Shown one piece after another: positions 9,276 to 18,554 of a DNA stretch of 64,000 bases. The translations under genes and the position numbers were made by a program. The notes under the pieces are model-generated. The model made no database searches. It had not been told where the DNA came from and was given only the letters and a program-made list of their open reading frames with translations. This stretch comes from an uncultured Bacilli bacterium. GTDB lineage: Bacteria; Bacillota_I; Bacilli_A; RFN20; CAG-449. How positions within the stretch are numbered: the first letter of the stretch is position 1; each line of letters opens with the position of its first letter. The DNA is taken from the NCBI GenBank assembly GCA_947588815.1, contig CANQAG010000002.1, forward strand, positions 62,001 to 126,000. Direction: 5' to 3'.

Positions 9276-9554
9276 CTAGAAGAATGCGGAAATACCACCA
9301 ACAAGGGCAAGTGCAACGCAGACCCAATAAATAATTAACCAAACATTTTTATTTTTCTTGAAGAATTCTAGATTTAAGGCGCCGTATGCTGTAACAATCA
9401 AGCAGATTGAAATCAAAAGATCAGCAACCTTTTTTAAAACATCGAGGAAACCCCATGTTACGCCAAAAGCTCCTAATAAGGTAATCACTCCAAATAGAAA
9501 TAATGCAACAAAAGAAGCGATTCCAAAAACTAGATTAAATGTTGATTTTTTCAT
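9276..9554 (-). CDS. Small membrane protein, three hydrophobic helices
   Basis: A 92-residue protein made almost entirely of hydrophobic segments near residues 7-30, 38-58 and 70-90, separated by a lysine-rich loop (EFFKKNKN). No family was recognised. A strong GGAGGTAAGG ribosome binding site precedes the ATG, and a dedicated terminator follows, so it is a single-gene transcript. The coding frame is supported by these signals more than by homology. Confidence 0.72.
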   Translation of the reverse strand: MKKSTFNLVFGIASFVALFLFGVITLLGAFGVTWGFLDVLKKVADLLISICLIVTAYGALNLEFFKKNKNVWLIIYWVCVALALVGGISAFF

Positions 9555-9671
9555 TTTCCTTACCTCCGATAAATATTATAATTTATCGCAATTATTTTTT
9601 CTATAATAATGTTTAATTTTTTAACAATTGAAATACCGAATTTGATTGTTATAATTTATTTGGATAAACAT

Positions 9672-12002
9672 ATGTTAAAATTACTTTGGATTTGTTTTTT
9701 ATTAAGTTTCATTCCGACAAATTGTCGAAAACTTGATGCTAGCTTTGTGCAAGCAAAACCAGCAGAATTTTCATATGAACTAAGCGTTGAAGAAGAGCCT
9801 CTATACTCTCGTCAAGAAAATTTTAATTTTTTAAATCTCGACGATACTTTATCTAATTATCGCGGTGAAAACGTAAAAGTCGCAGTCATCGATTCGGGTC
9901 TTGATATCGATCATCAAGAATTCAAAGATTCTAATGGTAACTTAATTAACATCTCTAATGATTCTGCTTATGTCAAACGCAATGTGAATACTGGCGCAAT
10001 AAGTTTTCAAACGATAACCGACTACGGATTTTCTATAATCGACGATGACAATGCTCAATATAATAGTCACGGAACCGCGGTATGCGGTGTAATCGCTTCT
10101 AGAGTAAATAAAGTGGGCATTACCAGAATTGCTCCTGAAGTTGAACTGATGGTATTAAAGACCGAATATTACATCGATCAATTAAAAAAAGGTATTATTT
10201 ATGCCGTAGACCATGGTGCTAACATTATTAATTTATCTTGCGTCATTTATAAATCTTCTTATAGTGCCATCGACTCATACTTCACTTCGGCAATCAATTA
10301 CGCTAAAAACAAAGGAGTGATTATCGTAGCCGCTGCCGGCAACGATTCTAAAACCGAAAAAGCCTATCCGGCAGCATATTCCGATGTAATTGGTGTTGGA
10401 GCGTTAGCTGATGGAAGCGGTAATTTATTAGCCTCTTATTCAAATTATGGTATCGATAATACCACTCTAGTTGCTCCGGGAACTTTTTATTTACCTAAAA
10501 ATAATGCTCCCGATTATTATACCAAAGTCAGTGGAACTTCTTTCGCTTGTCCTGCCGTAGCCGCAGCGATCGCTCTTTTTGAATCCAAATTTCCGGACGC
10601 GACGCGCGAACAAGTAATCGAAAAACTTTTAAAATCCACCGAAGATTTAGGCGATAATCAAAAATTCGGAAACGGGCGCCTTAATATTTCACGTTACTTA
10701 GATCAATACCCTGTCACCGGTGTGCAACTTAGTGAACATGAATTGACTTTGGAAGTTGGCGAACATTACATTTTAGAAGCTACTGTTTTTCCGCTTAATG
10801 CCTCTAATCAAGAAAAACTTTTTATTTCAGACGACGAAAATATCGTCACTATCAATGAGATTACCGGGGAAATTGAAGCCTTAAGCGTCGGAAATACCGA
10901 TGTTGGAGTAATAACTGACGATGGCTCTTTTATTGACCAATGTAAGATTAATGTCGTTCCTAAATCGCTTGTCACCGAGGTTGAATCTATCACATTAAAT
11001 CCCAATTCTTTAATTCTTAAAATTGGTCAAAAATTACAATTGATTGCCACAATTTTGCCTGAAAGCGCAACAAACAAAGAAATTTTCTGGAGTTCTTCCG
11101 ATTCTAATGTCGCCACTATCGATTCTAATGGTACTATAACGGCGTTAAAAGAAGGCAATGCTATTTTAACCGCTACTACTAGCAATAATAAAAAAGCTTT
11201 TTGTACTCTTACTGTTCTAAGGTTAGAAACACCGCAACTCATAATCGATGATTCAAACTTCGATTATAAAATTCCTTTTAAAAATCATCTCGATGTTTCT
11301 TCTTTGAATATTTTCTATCAAGATCAATATGGAAAACAGCGATTATTAAGTTCTGAAGATATAACTTTTACTTATGATTCTTCTTGCTTGGGTATACAAA
11401 ATTTAACGATAGCCTACCTAGACTTAAGTAGAACTTTAGAAATATTTGTAACAAATAAAGACGCTATCGAATATGATGGCACCACTAATTTTTTTACTCC
11501 TAGTGACCAAGCTAAAGCTTATAGTCTTTTCTTTATAGCAACAACTGAATCAAGTACGTTCGATTCAGACGCTTGGGCGATGTTGCACGAGGAATTCGAT
11601 TTTATGATTCCAGCAAGTCAAGAGCTTCTTTTACGCGAAGACTTAAATTCTTTTAAATCACGATATCGTAATTATGTGGCTCTTGGATACTTAGATTTTA
11701 TCGACGAAGAATTATTTGAAAATTCCTCATCAGATGATACTTCATCAAATTCTGGTTTTGATTCTGAAAACATAGAAACTTCTTCAGAATTAACTAGTGC
11801 TAACAATTCTTCTTTATTTTCATCAACCGAGACTTCCACTTCATTTAATAATTCTCAAAATACCGGTGAAAGTAATCCGCAAAATTCGATAACCGATTCA
11901 CATAATAAAGATTCTTTCCCGTTATATATAATTCCATTAAGTGTTGGAACTTTATCGCTTCTTGTTTTATCTTTAGTTCTTTTCATTAAAAAGAAAAAAT
12001 AA
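9672..12002 (+). CDS. Surface subtilisin-like serine protease with Big_2 domains and C-terminal TM anchor
   Basis: A secreted S8-family peptidase. From the chosen ATG at 9672 the N-terminus MLKLLWICFLLSF is a signal peptide; the frame is open back to 9609 but that extension disrupts the signal. The catalytic triad is visible as D74 (VIDSGLDIDH), H133 (NSHGTAV) and S290 (GTSFACP), with the oxyanion Asn in AAGNDS. Two bacterial Ig-like Big_2 domains follow (about 352-435 and 438-518), then a further beta domain, a Ser/Asn-rich stretch and a C-terminal hydrophobic helix ending IKKKK. There is no LPxTG motif, so it is probably held by the TM helix. Likely role: degrading or processing proteins outside the cell; substrate unknown. 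Confidence 0.9.
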   Translation: MLKLLWICFLLSFIPTNCRKLDASFVQAKPAEFSYELSVEEEPLYSRQENFNFLNLDDTLSNYRGENVKVAVIDSGLDIDHQEFKDSNGNLINISNDSAYVKRNVNTGAISFQTITDYGFSIIDDDNAQYNSHGTAVCGVIASRVNKVGITRIAPEVELMVLKTEYYIDQLKKGIIYAVDHGANIINLSCVIYKSSYSAIDSYFTSAINYAKNKGVIIVAAAGNDSKTEKAYPAAYSDVIGVGALADGSGNLLASYSNYGIDNTTLVAPGTFYLPKNNAPDYYTKVSGTSFACPAVAAAIALFESKFPDATREQVIEKLLKSTEDLGDNQKFGNGRLNISRYLDQYPVTGVQLSEHELTLEVGEHYILEATVFPLNASNQEKLFISDDENIVTINEITGEIEALSVGNTDVGVITDDGSFIDQCKINVVPKSLVTEVESITLNPNSLILKIGQKLQLIATILPESATNKEIFWSSSDSNVATIDSNGTITALKEGNAILTATTSNNKKAFCTLTVLRLETPQLIIDDSNFDYKIPFKNHLDVSSLNIFYQDQYGKQRLLSSEDITFTYDSSCLGIQNLTIAYLDLSRTLEIFVTNKDAIEYDGTTNFFTPSDQAKAYSLFFIATTESSTFDSDAWAMLHEEFDFMIPASQELLLREDLNSFKSRYRNYVALGYLDFIDEELFENSSSDDTSSNSGFDSENIETSSELTSANNSSLFSSTETSTSFNNSQNTGESNPQNSITDSHNKDSFPLYIIPLSVGTLSLLVLSLVLFIKKKK

Positions 12003-12022
12003 AGCCGACTATTTGGCTTTAT
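11994..12022 (-). terminator. Intrinsic terminator of the mnmA-nudix operon
   Basis: Perfect 8-bp stem ATAAAGCC/GGCTTTAT with an 8-base loop, followed on the minus strand by TTTTT. It overlaps the nudix stop codon and the convergent protease stop. On the plus strand it lacks a T tract. Confidence 0.72.
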
Positions 12023-12530
12023 CGATCATTTCTTTAGCCATCAACAACACCGGCAATTCTCTTTGTTGAATTAGTTTTGCTACTTTTCCGATCATCGCAT
12101 TTTGATATAAATCGATCGCTTTATCTAAAGAGACCCAAACCATGCCTTTAATAAAAGTTCTCTCTTCCGGAAGAAGATTATTTTGATGCAATGATTTTAA
12201 ACGACAGAGATAGTAATAAGAAATCGTCTTCCGTTTTATCAAATTGTAATAATCTTCGGTAACCAATAAAGGTGCAATAATTTCTACTTCGGCCCCGATT
12301 TCTTCTTTCAACTCACGTTTTAAAGCTTCTTCTTTAGTTTCATTTTTTTCAATGCCACCACCTGGGGTTTCATAATGGTCGCGATGTCCAAAAATATCAT
12401 CACAATAAATTTTTAGAAGCGATATTTCATTTTTTTCGTTAAGCACGATTCCTCTTGCGACTTCCCTTACGTGATCAAAACCCTGATTAGGATAAAGATT
12501 ATCTTCAAAATATAAAGTCGTTTTAAACAT
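12009..12530 (-). CDS. Nudix hydrolase
   Basis: A pyrophosphohydrolase-family protein of 173 residues. The Nudix box fits GX5EX7REUXEEXGU: G-GIEKN-E-TKEEALK-RELKEEIG near residues 58-80. It probably hydrolyses a nucleoside diphosphate derivative; the substrate cannot be told. I place the start at the ATG at 12530 (MFKTTLYFEDN), preceded by AAAGGGC and overlapping the mnmA 3' end by 8 bases, rather than the further upstream ATG at 12575, which would bury 15 residues inside mnmA. It is the last gene of dtd-mnmA-nudix. Confidence 0.85.
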   Translation of the reverse strand: MFKTTLYFEDNLYPNQGFDHVREVARGIVLNEKNEISLLKIYCDDIFGHRDHYETPGGGIEKNETKEEALKRELKEEIGAEVEIIAPLLVTEDYYNLIKRKTISYYYLCRLKSLHQNNLLPEERTFIKGMVWVSLDKAIDLYQNAMIGKVAKLIQQRELPVLLMAKEMIDKAK

Positions 12531-13665
12531 TTTTCTTTTGCCCTTTAAAATAGATTTCTTCAATAATGCCACCACCTAAAAGGCGATCATTGTCATAAAA
12601 CACCGCGGCTTGTCCGGGCGTTACCGCTTTATACGGCGCATCGTAAATCACTTCAATCGTCTCTTCGTCGATATAATTAATCGTTACCGGAAGATCTTTT
12701 TGACGATAACGGAATTTACAACCAACGTGAAGACTTTTAAAAGGCTCTCCTATCCAATTGATGTTTTTAACAATGGCTCGATCCGAAAGAAGATATTCGT
12801 TTTCTTCGCCTTGGGCCACATAAAGGATGTTATTTTTAACATTCTTAGCCACAACAAACCACGAATCGGTCGTCCGATTTTTTAATCCCCCGATTCCTAA
12901 TCCGCGACGCTGCCCTAAAGTATAATAAAGGACTCCATCGTGGTGTCCTACCACTTCTTGCGTTACAATGTCAACAATATCACCCGGCTTAGCAGGAAGA
13001 TAATTATTTAAGAACAATTTAAAATTTCGTTCCCCGATAAAACAAACCCCCGTGCTGTCCTTTTTATCAGCGATCGATAAATCTAACTGATGTGCAATTT
13101 TTCTGACTTCGGTTTTATCGATTTTCCCTAATGGAAATAAACAATAAGACAATTGTTTCTCACTCACTTGGGAAAGAAAGTAAGTTTGATCTTTATTTTG
13201 ATCAAACGCTTTATGAAGCTCCACTCGTCCGTTTGAACGATCGACACGATAAGCATAGTGACCGGTGGCGATTAAATCGAAACCATTCTTTAAAGCAAAT
13301 TTTAAAAAAGCATCAAATTTAATGTATTTATTGCAAAAGATATCAGGGTTAGGAGTTCTCCCTTTTCGATATTCATCGAGAAAATATGAAAAAACTTCAT
13401 CCCAATACTCTTTGATAAAATCGATACGATAAAGATGAATTCCAAGCTTATCAGCGACCGCTTCAGCATCCTTATAATCAGCTTCTTGAGGGCACATCGA
13501 ATCATTGATTGTCGGATTACCGAGATAATCATTGTTGGCAAACGCATCCCAGTTTCGCATAAAAGCCGCCGAAACATCATAGCCTTGCTCTTTTAAAAGA
13601 TAAGCGGCTATCGCGGAATCAACTCCCCCAGAAAGCCCAACGAGAACTTTAATCTTCTTTTCCAT
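12523..13665 (-). CDS. mnmA: tRNA-specific 2-thiouridylase
   Basis: Uses persulfide sulfur and ATP to thiolate U34 of tRNA-Lys, -Glu and -Gln. The 380-residue protein shows the PP-loop LSGGVDSAIAAYLL at the N-terminus, the first catalytic Cys in NPDIFCNKYIKF and the second in STGVCFIGER, both at the positions expected for MnmA, and the C-terminal beta domain ending in PGQAAVFYDNDRLLGGG. The ATG at 13665 shares one base with the dtd stop (TGATG), so translation is coupled. An in-frame GTG just before it is the less likely start. Confidence 0.96.
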   Translation of the reverse strand: MEKKIKVLVGLSGGVDSAIAAYLLKEQGYDVSAAFMRNWDAFANNDYLGNPTINDSMCPQEADYKDAEAVADKLGIHLYRIDFIKEYWDEVFSYFLDEYRKGRTPNPDIFCNKYIKFDAFLKFALKNGFDLIATGHYAYRVDRSNGRVELHKAFDQNKDQTYFLSQVSEKQLSYCLFPLGKIDKTEVRKIAHQLDLSIADKKDSTGVCFIGERNFKLFLNNYLPAKPGDIVDIVTQEVVGHHDGVLYYTLGQRRGLGIGGLKNRTTDSWFVVAKNVKNNILYVAQGEENEYLLSDRAIVKNINWIGEPFKSLHVGCKFRYRQKDLPVTINYIDEETIEVIYDAPYKAVTPGQAAVFYDNDRLLGGGIIEEIYFKGQKKNV

Positions 13666-14114
13666 CACAATTCCTCACTATCAATCATCAAAGTAAAGGG
13701 TCCATCATTTACTAAACTAACTTCCATATCTGCTTGAAAAATTCCTTGAGCGATTGAACCTTTAAACTTCTCTTTTAAATACGCTAATGATTTTAAGTAC
13801 AAATCACGCGCCTCATCACTATTCATCGCCTTAACAAATGAAGGTCGTCGTCCTTTTTTGATATCCCCATAAAGGGTAAACTGCGAAATATACATGATTT
13901 CGCCGTTGATATCATCTAAAGAAAGATTGGTTTTCCCCATTGAATCGGGAAATAATCTTAACGAAAGCACTTTATCGATCATTTTACAGGCGGTAGTATA
14001 GTCATCGTGTTCTTCAAATCCCACAAGCAATAAAAAGCCTTTCCCGATTTTAGAAAAGACTTGTTTTTCAATTACAACTTCGGCTTCTTTAACCAACTGT
14101 AAAACGACCCGCAT
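13665..14114 (-). CDS. dtd: D-aminoacyl-tRNA deacylase
   Basis: Removes D-amino acids (classically D-Tyr) from mischarged tRNA. The 149-residue chain starts MRVVLQLVKEAEV and has the two family active-site motifs, SQFTLYGD near residue 77 and NDGPFT near residue 136 (the usual GPVT, here with Phe for Val). The start is the ATG at 14114, placed 8 bases after GGGTG; the in-frame GTG nine bases earlier would be too close to it. First gene of the dtd-mnmA-nudix operon. Confidence 0.93.
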   Translation of the reverse strand: MRVVLQLVKEAEVVIEKQVFSKIGKGFLLLVGFEEHDDYTTACKMIDKVLSLRLFPDSMGKTNLSLDDINGEIMYISQFTLYGDIKKGRRPSFVKAMNSDEARDLYLKSLAYLKEKFKGSIAQGIFQADMEVSLVNDGPFTLMIDSEEL

Positions 14115-14166
14115 AGTTTTCACCCGTTTATATTATAAACGAGTGAATTTAAAATCCCAAATAAAA

Positions 14167-15543
14167 CTAAAGATTTTGCTTTTTATGTGCCGACTCTCGC
14201 ACGAAAACGTTTTTAAAACTGCGATAATCAAACGGGCATAACGGATATAAATACGGAAGATTAAACACTTTGATTTGAACGAGATACAGAAATAATATCG
14301 TCGTTGCAATTATGAAGCCAATAGTACCGAAGATCGAAGAAATTATTACTAATGCAATAGAAACAACTTTATTGGTAAGCGACAATTCGTAACTTGGAGT
14401 CGCAAAACCGCAGATAGCGCTGATCGCTACGAAAAGCAAGATTTCCGGTAAGAATAAACCTAAATCCATCGATACTTGTCCTAAGATAATCGCCGCGACT
14501 AACGATAACGCAGATACTAAAGAACTCGGAGTGTGAATGATCGCGATTCTAAAGATTTCAATCAATAATGTCGCCGCTAAAACTTGAAGTAAAATGGGTG
14601 TTTCCGATTCATTTGAAACCGCAAAATTTACGCCATTTGAAAATTCGCTATTTGTTACTAGACATAGCCATAAAGGAATCAAAAACAAAGAAACGATTAT
14701 GGCGACGCTTCGTAAAAAACGCGTAAACGATCCGACTAAAGGAGTCTGACGATATTCTTCGACATGCTTTGAATGATCAACCAAAGTGATCGGTGTAATA
14801 ATCGCAGTACTAGAAGTATCGACTAAAATCAAAGCTTTACCATTGATGATTTGAATCGCGGCAACATCAGGACGTTCCGTGTAACGAACAAGCGGATAAG
14901 GAGATTTGATTTGTTTAAACATATTTTCTTCAAGGGCTCGATCGGTCATTACCAATGAATTGACATCGACGTGATCGAGTTTATCTTTTAATTTTTGCAA
15001 CACTTCTTTATCGATAGCATCTTCCACATAACATAACGCCACTAAAGTTTTAGTTGTTCTTCCAATTTCATACTTTTCAACCTTAAAAGTCGTCGCTTTG
15101 ATTCTCCGTCTAATTAATCCGATATTAGTAATAATCGATTCATTGAATCCATCTCTTGAACCACGCACCGCTTTTTCCGATTCCGGTTCACTGACCGCTC
15201 GAGTCGGATAAAAGCGTGTATCAACCAAAAAAGCATAATCTTGATTAAAATATAGAATGACACTAACACCATTATAAAGGGCATTTTTTATTAGTTTTAA
15301 ATCTGTTTCGGTACTGACTGATCCGTTGAACATCGTATAAAAACTATCTTTTGTTCCACTTGCCCATTTAAAACTTTCCATCATCGTGTTGATGTAGGCT
15401 TCACTCACAAGACTCGATACAAAATATAAAATCGCTCTTTTTCTTCCTTCATTGATCTCGCGTCGCACGATATCAAAATTGTTTTTAATATCTATCTCTT
15501 CTTGAAGTTTTTTATCGGTCGTTTCAAAAAATATCTTTTTCAT
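14167..15543 (-). CDS. spoVAF: Stage V sporulation protein AF (GerA-family spore membrane protein)
   Basis: Member of the GerA/SpoVAF family, located in the spore inner membrane and linked to dipicolinic acid release during germination. The 458 residues split into a soluble N-terminal half (about 1-270; NEGRKRAILYFVSSLV, the RGSRDGFNESIITNIGLIRRRI signature) and about five membrane helices from residue 280. The TPLVGSFTRFLRSVAI segment at the junction is typical. It is the last gene of spoVAC-D-Eb-F, 6 bases after spoVAEb. Confidence 0.93.
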   Translation of the reverse strand: MKKIFFETTDKKLQEEIDIKNNFDIVRREINEGRKRAILYFVSSLVSEAYINTMMESFKWASGTKDSFYTMFNGSVSTETDLKLIKNALYNGVSVILYFNQDYAFLVDTRFYPTRAVSEPESEKAVRGSRDGFNESIITNIGLIRRRIKATTFKVEKYEIGRTTKTLVALCYVEDAIDKEVLQKLKDKLDHVDVNSLVMTDRALEENMFKQIKSPYPLVRYTERPDVAAIQIINGKALILVDTSSTAIITPITLVDHSKHVEEYRQTPLVGSFTRFLRSVAIIVSLFLIPLWLCLVTNSEFSNGVNFAVSNESETPILLQVLAATLLIEIFRIAIIHTPSSLVSALSLVAAIILGQVSMDLGLFLPEILLFVAISAICGFATPSYELSLTNKVVSIALVIISSIFGTIGFIIATTILFLYLVQIKVFNLPYLYPLCPFDYRSFKNVFVRESAHKKQNL

Positions 15544-15549
15544 ACTTTG

Positions 15550-15900
15550 TTATTGACGTGGTTTAGCGACAATGGAAGCGAAAGTCGCGATGAAAATGGT
15601 AAATCCCAAGGTTGCACTACATTTGGTAAGTAATCCTAGTAACATTCCAAGTAGTCCTCCTTCTTTTAATCCTTCCAAACCACCTTCAACTAAAAGATTT
15701 CCAAAATTAGTAATCGGAACGCTTGCTCCGCCGCCGGCAAAATCCAAAAGATATTGGTAAACACCGCAAGCCGAAAGAATTGCTCCAAAAACCACAAACA
15801 TCGAAGTGATATGTCCGGGGGTAAGTTTACTGCGATCGTATATGATTTGCGCAATTAAGGCAAAAGCACCGGAAACTAAAAATGCGTAAAGATAAATCAT
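15550..15900 (-). CDS. spoVAEB: Stage V sporulation protein AE, subunit Eb
   Basis: A small multi-pass membrane protein (116 residues) of the SpoVA channel that moves Ca-dipicolinate into the forming spore and out at germination. The family's conserved core is visible: LTPGHITSMFVV, YQYLLDFAGGGASVPITNFG and the glycine-rich LKEGGLLGML. It starts two bases after the spoVAD stop. Confidence 0.93.
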   Translation of the reverse strand: MIYLYAFLVSGAFALIAQIIYDRSKLTPGHITSMFVVFGAILSACGVYQYLLDFAGGGASVPITNFGNLLVEGGLEGLKEGGLLGMLLGLLTKCSATLGFTIFIATFASIVAKPRQ

Positions 15901-15902
15901 TT

Positions 15903-16898
15903 TTAATCCCCCACCCTTTCTAATTCCACCGCATGTGCGACAACCGGAATCACGTTTTTTTGACCGACAGATGTTTTTGAATGTAAAGCACCTGTTCCCA
16001 CCAAAAGAATTCTTTTGATCTCATTGCGGGACATTTTATTCAAAATATATCCGTAAGTAGTGATTGCAATACAACCACATCCACTACCTCCGGAAAATTT
16101 ATCTTTTTCTCCTTGTTCATAAACCAAACTTCCAGAATCGATGTGATTGTAGAAAACTTTTCCTTCCTTTTCAAACATCTCTTTCAAAATCTTACTGCCG
16201 ACTTCTGAAAGATCGCCGGTCATGATCAAATCATAATCTTTAAATGATTTTTTGCTATGTTTTAAATGAGATGCGATCGTATCGAAAGCGGCGTATGCCA
16301 TCGGGGATCCCATATCATTGACGTCAGTCCACTGCACATCGTGCACTTGACCAAAAGTGCAAGCAACGACTTTAATCTTTGTGGCACGAGTTCCAACAAG
16401 CGCGGCACCGGCACCGGAAACGGTGATTGTCGTCGCATCTTTTTTTTCGATTCCATACTCGGTAGGATAGCGAAATTGACGTTCAGCCGAACCATAATTA
16501 GACGAGGAAAAACAAAGCGCATTTTTTGCACATTTAGAAGAGACGAAAGTTGCGGCAAGTGCCAAAGATAACATGGCCGTTGAACACGCCCCGTAAACTC
16601 CGATAAATGAATAAGGCATTTCTTTGGCTAAAAAATTCGACACTGCCAATTGGTCAGTTAAATCGCCGCCAAAAGCCACATCGATATCCTTAGAACTTAA
16701 TCCCGATTTTTTCAAAGCCGTCAATATCGCGGTTTTAGACATTTCTTTTTCGCCTTCTTCGTAGCTTTTTTGATTGGCGTAGATGCTATCAAAGCAGTAA
16801 TCAAAATATGGTTTTAAAGGTCCGTTAGCTTCTTCAGGACCCGCCACAGCGGCGGAAGACTGGATGTAGACATCCTTAAATTTTAAAGTTAAGCTCAT
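15903..16898 (-). CDS. spoVAD: Stage V sporulation protein AD (thiolase-fold)
   Basis: A soluble protein with a thiolase-like fold which, in Bacillus, binds dipicolinic acid and partners with SpoVAC and SpoVAEb. It carries the family start FKDVYIQSSAAVAGPEEANG, GACSTAMLSLALAA near residue 125, and the GSGCGCIAITTYGYIL segment near residue 267. The ATG at 16898 overlaps the spoVAC stop (ATGA) and follows GGAGTTCC; the longer frame to 16940 would lie inside spoVAC and is rejected. Confidence 0.95.
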   Translation of the reverse strand: MSLTLKFKDVYIQSSAAVAGPEEANGPLKPYFDYCFDSIYANQKSYEEGEKEMSKTAILTALKKSGLSSKDIDVAFGGDLTDQLAVSNFLAKEMPYSFIGVYGACSTAMLSLALAATFVSSKCAKNALCFSSSNYGSAERQFRYPTEYGIEKKDATTITVSGAGAALVGTRATKIKVVACTFGQVHDVQWTDVNDMGSPMAYAAFDTIASHLKHSKKSFKDYDLIMTGDLSEVGSKILKEMFEKEGKVFYNHIDSGSLVYEQGEKDKFSGGSGCGCIAITTYGYILNKMSRNEIKRILLVGTGALHSKTSVGQKNVIPVVAHAVELERVGD

Positions 16899-17347
16899 AG
16901 TGGAACTCCTACGAAAGTCAACAAGTAACGAATCACGCAAAGAATCACCGCGGAAAAAATTCCATAAGTTATGACCGAACCCGCCAAAGCAAACATTCTA
17001 GTTCCAACACCGAAGATTGGTCCTTCAAATTTACCTTCAATCGCTGCCGAAGTCATTGAATTAGCAAATCCGGTTGTCGGAATAAAAAGACCGGCGCCGA
17101 CGATTTGAGCCATATTATTATACCAGCCGACCATCGTCAAAACTGCCGCTAGAAAAACAATGACAATCGCCGAGAATGACATCGCCTCGGTTTTTTCTAA
17201 TTGCAGTACATTGATTCCAAGATCAATCAATGACTGTGCAAGAATTCCCATGAGTCCCCCGCTGACGAAAGCGAGAAATCCATTGCGCACCATATGTTTT
17301 TTTGGTGCATTGTTTTTCACAATTTCTGAATATGTAGTATAATCCAT
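16895..17347 (-). CDS. spoVAC: Stage V sporulation protein AC
   Basis: A 150-residue multi-pass membrane protein of the SpoVA channel; in B. subtilis SpoVAC behaves as a mechanosensitive channel. Features: the N-terminal PKKHMVRNGFLAFVSGG motif, four hydrophobic helices, and GAGLFIPTTGFANSMTSAA with the EGKFEGPIFGVG loop. First gene of the spoVA operon, 63 bases after sigF on the same strand. The spoVAA and spoVAB genes of B. subtilis are absent here, as in clostridia. GAGGTG precedes the ATG. Confidence 0.95.
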   Translation of the reverse strand: MDYTTYSEIVKNNAPKKHMVRNGFLAFVSGGLMGILAQSLIDLGINVLQLEKTEAMSFSAIVIVFLAAVLTMVGWYNNMAQIVGAGLFIPTTGFANSMTSAAIEGKFEGPIFGVGTRMFALAGSVITYGIFSAVILCVIRYLLTFVGVPL

Positions 17348-17410
17348 TATTTCACCTCAAAATTTATTGTGTGAAAAAATAGATTTTTTATGATTGAAGT
17401 TTTAAATTTT

Positions 17411-18121
17411 TTATATCAATATCTCACGCAGTTTATCGATAATCTTTTTTTCAATTCGTGAAACTTGTACTTGCGAAACAAATAAGCGCTCGGCAATTTC
17501 GTTTTGTTTCAATCCTTGATAAAATCGTAATTCAATAAATAGCCGTTCTTTGGGTTCTAATTTTTCAATCGCCATTTTAATCTCTAAATTATCGGTAAAA
17601 TCACTGGTTCGATCTTTGATAGTATCAATTAAAGTAATATCTTCTTCGTCACTTAACGTGCTATCCAATGAACATGGTTTATATTGCGATTCGTAAGCAA
17701 AAACAATATCTTCAATCGACACATTGAGATATTCACTAATATCACTTAACGTCACATTGCGTAAAAAATTTTTTTCCAATTCTTCTTGGGCTTTTACAAT
17801 CGCTTGATATAGTTCTTTTGTCGAGCGAGAAACATGAACCGCTTGCTTTTCACGAAAGTATCTTTTGATTTCTCCTAAAATCAACGGTACCGCATAAGTA
17901 GAAAATGAGACATCATAAGAAAAATCAAAGTTTTGAATGGCTTTGATCAATCCGATGTTAGCTACTTGTAAAAGATCTTCTTGATCTTCTTTGGCATAAT
18001 GATATCTTTTTAACAACGAATAAATCAATAATTGATTTTTAGTGATCGCTTCTTCAAGTGCTTCGTGATCTCCCTCTTGTGCCTTTTTTATTAAATCCAA
18101 ATTATCGGCTAACTGTTCCAT
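17411..18121 (-). CDS. sigF: Forespore sigma factor F
   Basis: The first forespore-specific RNA polymerase sigma factor. The 236 residues contain sigma-70 region 2 (YSLLKRYHYAKEDQEDLLQV, then FSTYAVPLILGEIKRYF), region 3 and region 4 (PKERLFIELRFYQGLKQNEI, then AERLFVSQVQVSRIEKKI as the HTH). The identity follows from its place directly after spoIIAB. I use the ATG at 18121; the ATG at 18136 is also in frame. Either one lies inside the spoIIAB 3' end, so translation is coupled. Confidence 0.95.
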   Translation of the reverse strand: MEQLADNLDLIKKAQEGDHEALEEAITKNQLLIYSLLKRYHYAKEDQEDLLQVANIGLIKAIQNFDFSYDVSFSTYAVPLILGEIKRYFREKQAVHVSRSTKELYQAIVKAQEELEKNFLRNVTLSDISEYLNVSIEDIVFAYESQYKPCSLDSTLSDEEDITLIDTIKDRTSDFTDNLEIKMAIEKLEPKERLFIELRFYQGLKQNEIAERLFVSQVQVSRIEKKIIDKLREILI

Positions 18122-18554
18122 AAGCGACACTTTCATGGGTGATTTTTTTCTTGATTACAAGCTTGCATCCCATTCCTGGCAAAGTCTTAATCGCAAAACT
18201 ATCAGATAACGTCTCCATAATGGTAAGTCCCATTCCCGCGCGTTCCAAATCAGGGCGAGTCGTATAATGAGGTTTTCGTGCTTCCTCTAAATTTTCAATT
18301 CCTTTACCATAATCCGTGATTGTCAATTCCAAGTCTTCCCCATCGATTATCGCTTTTAAAAATACATCTTTTGAAGCGTCCAATTCATATCCATGAATAA
18401 TCGCATTAGAAACTCCTTCGGCGATGATGGTTTTTATTTCTCCAATTTGTTCTAAAGAAGGATCAAGAGGAGAAATAAAAGCAATAACTGCTTGTCTAGC
18501 TAGCACTTCATTACTTAATGAAGCCGAAAATTTCAATTCCATTTTATTAATCAT
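18102..18554 (-). CDS. spoIIAB: Anti-sigma F factor and SpoIIAA kinase
   Basis: A GHKL-fold serine kinase (150 residues) that holds sigma-F inactive and phosphorylates SpoIIAA. ATP-site motifs: N box EGVSNAIIHGY near residue 44, G1 DYGKGI near 83, G2 GMGLTIMETL near 107. Its ATG overlaps the spoIIAA stop (ATGA), and its 3' end overlaps sigF, giving the classic coupled trio. Confidence 0.96.
   Translation of the reverse strand: MINKMELKFSASLSNEVLARQAVIAFISPLDPSLEQIGEIKTIIAEGVSNAIIHGYELDASKDVFLKAIIDGEDLELTITDYGKGIENLEEARKPHYTTRPDLERAGMGLTIMETLSDSFAIKTLPGMGCKLVIKKKITHESVAYGTVSR

Noticed and set aside
17348-17410. Sigma-G promoter before spoVAC (CATAAAA resembling a -10).
   Set aside because: No -35 match at 17-18 bases was found, so the claim is too weak.
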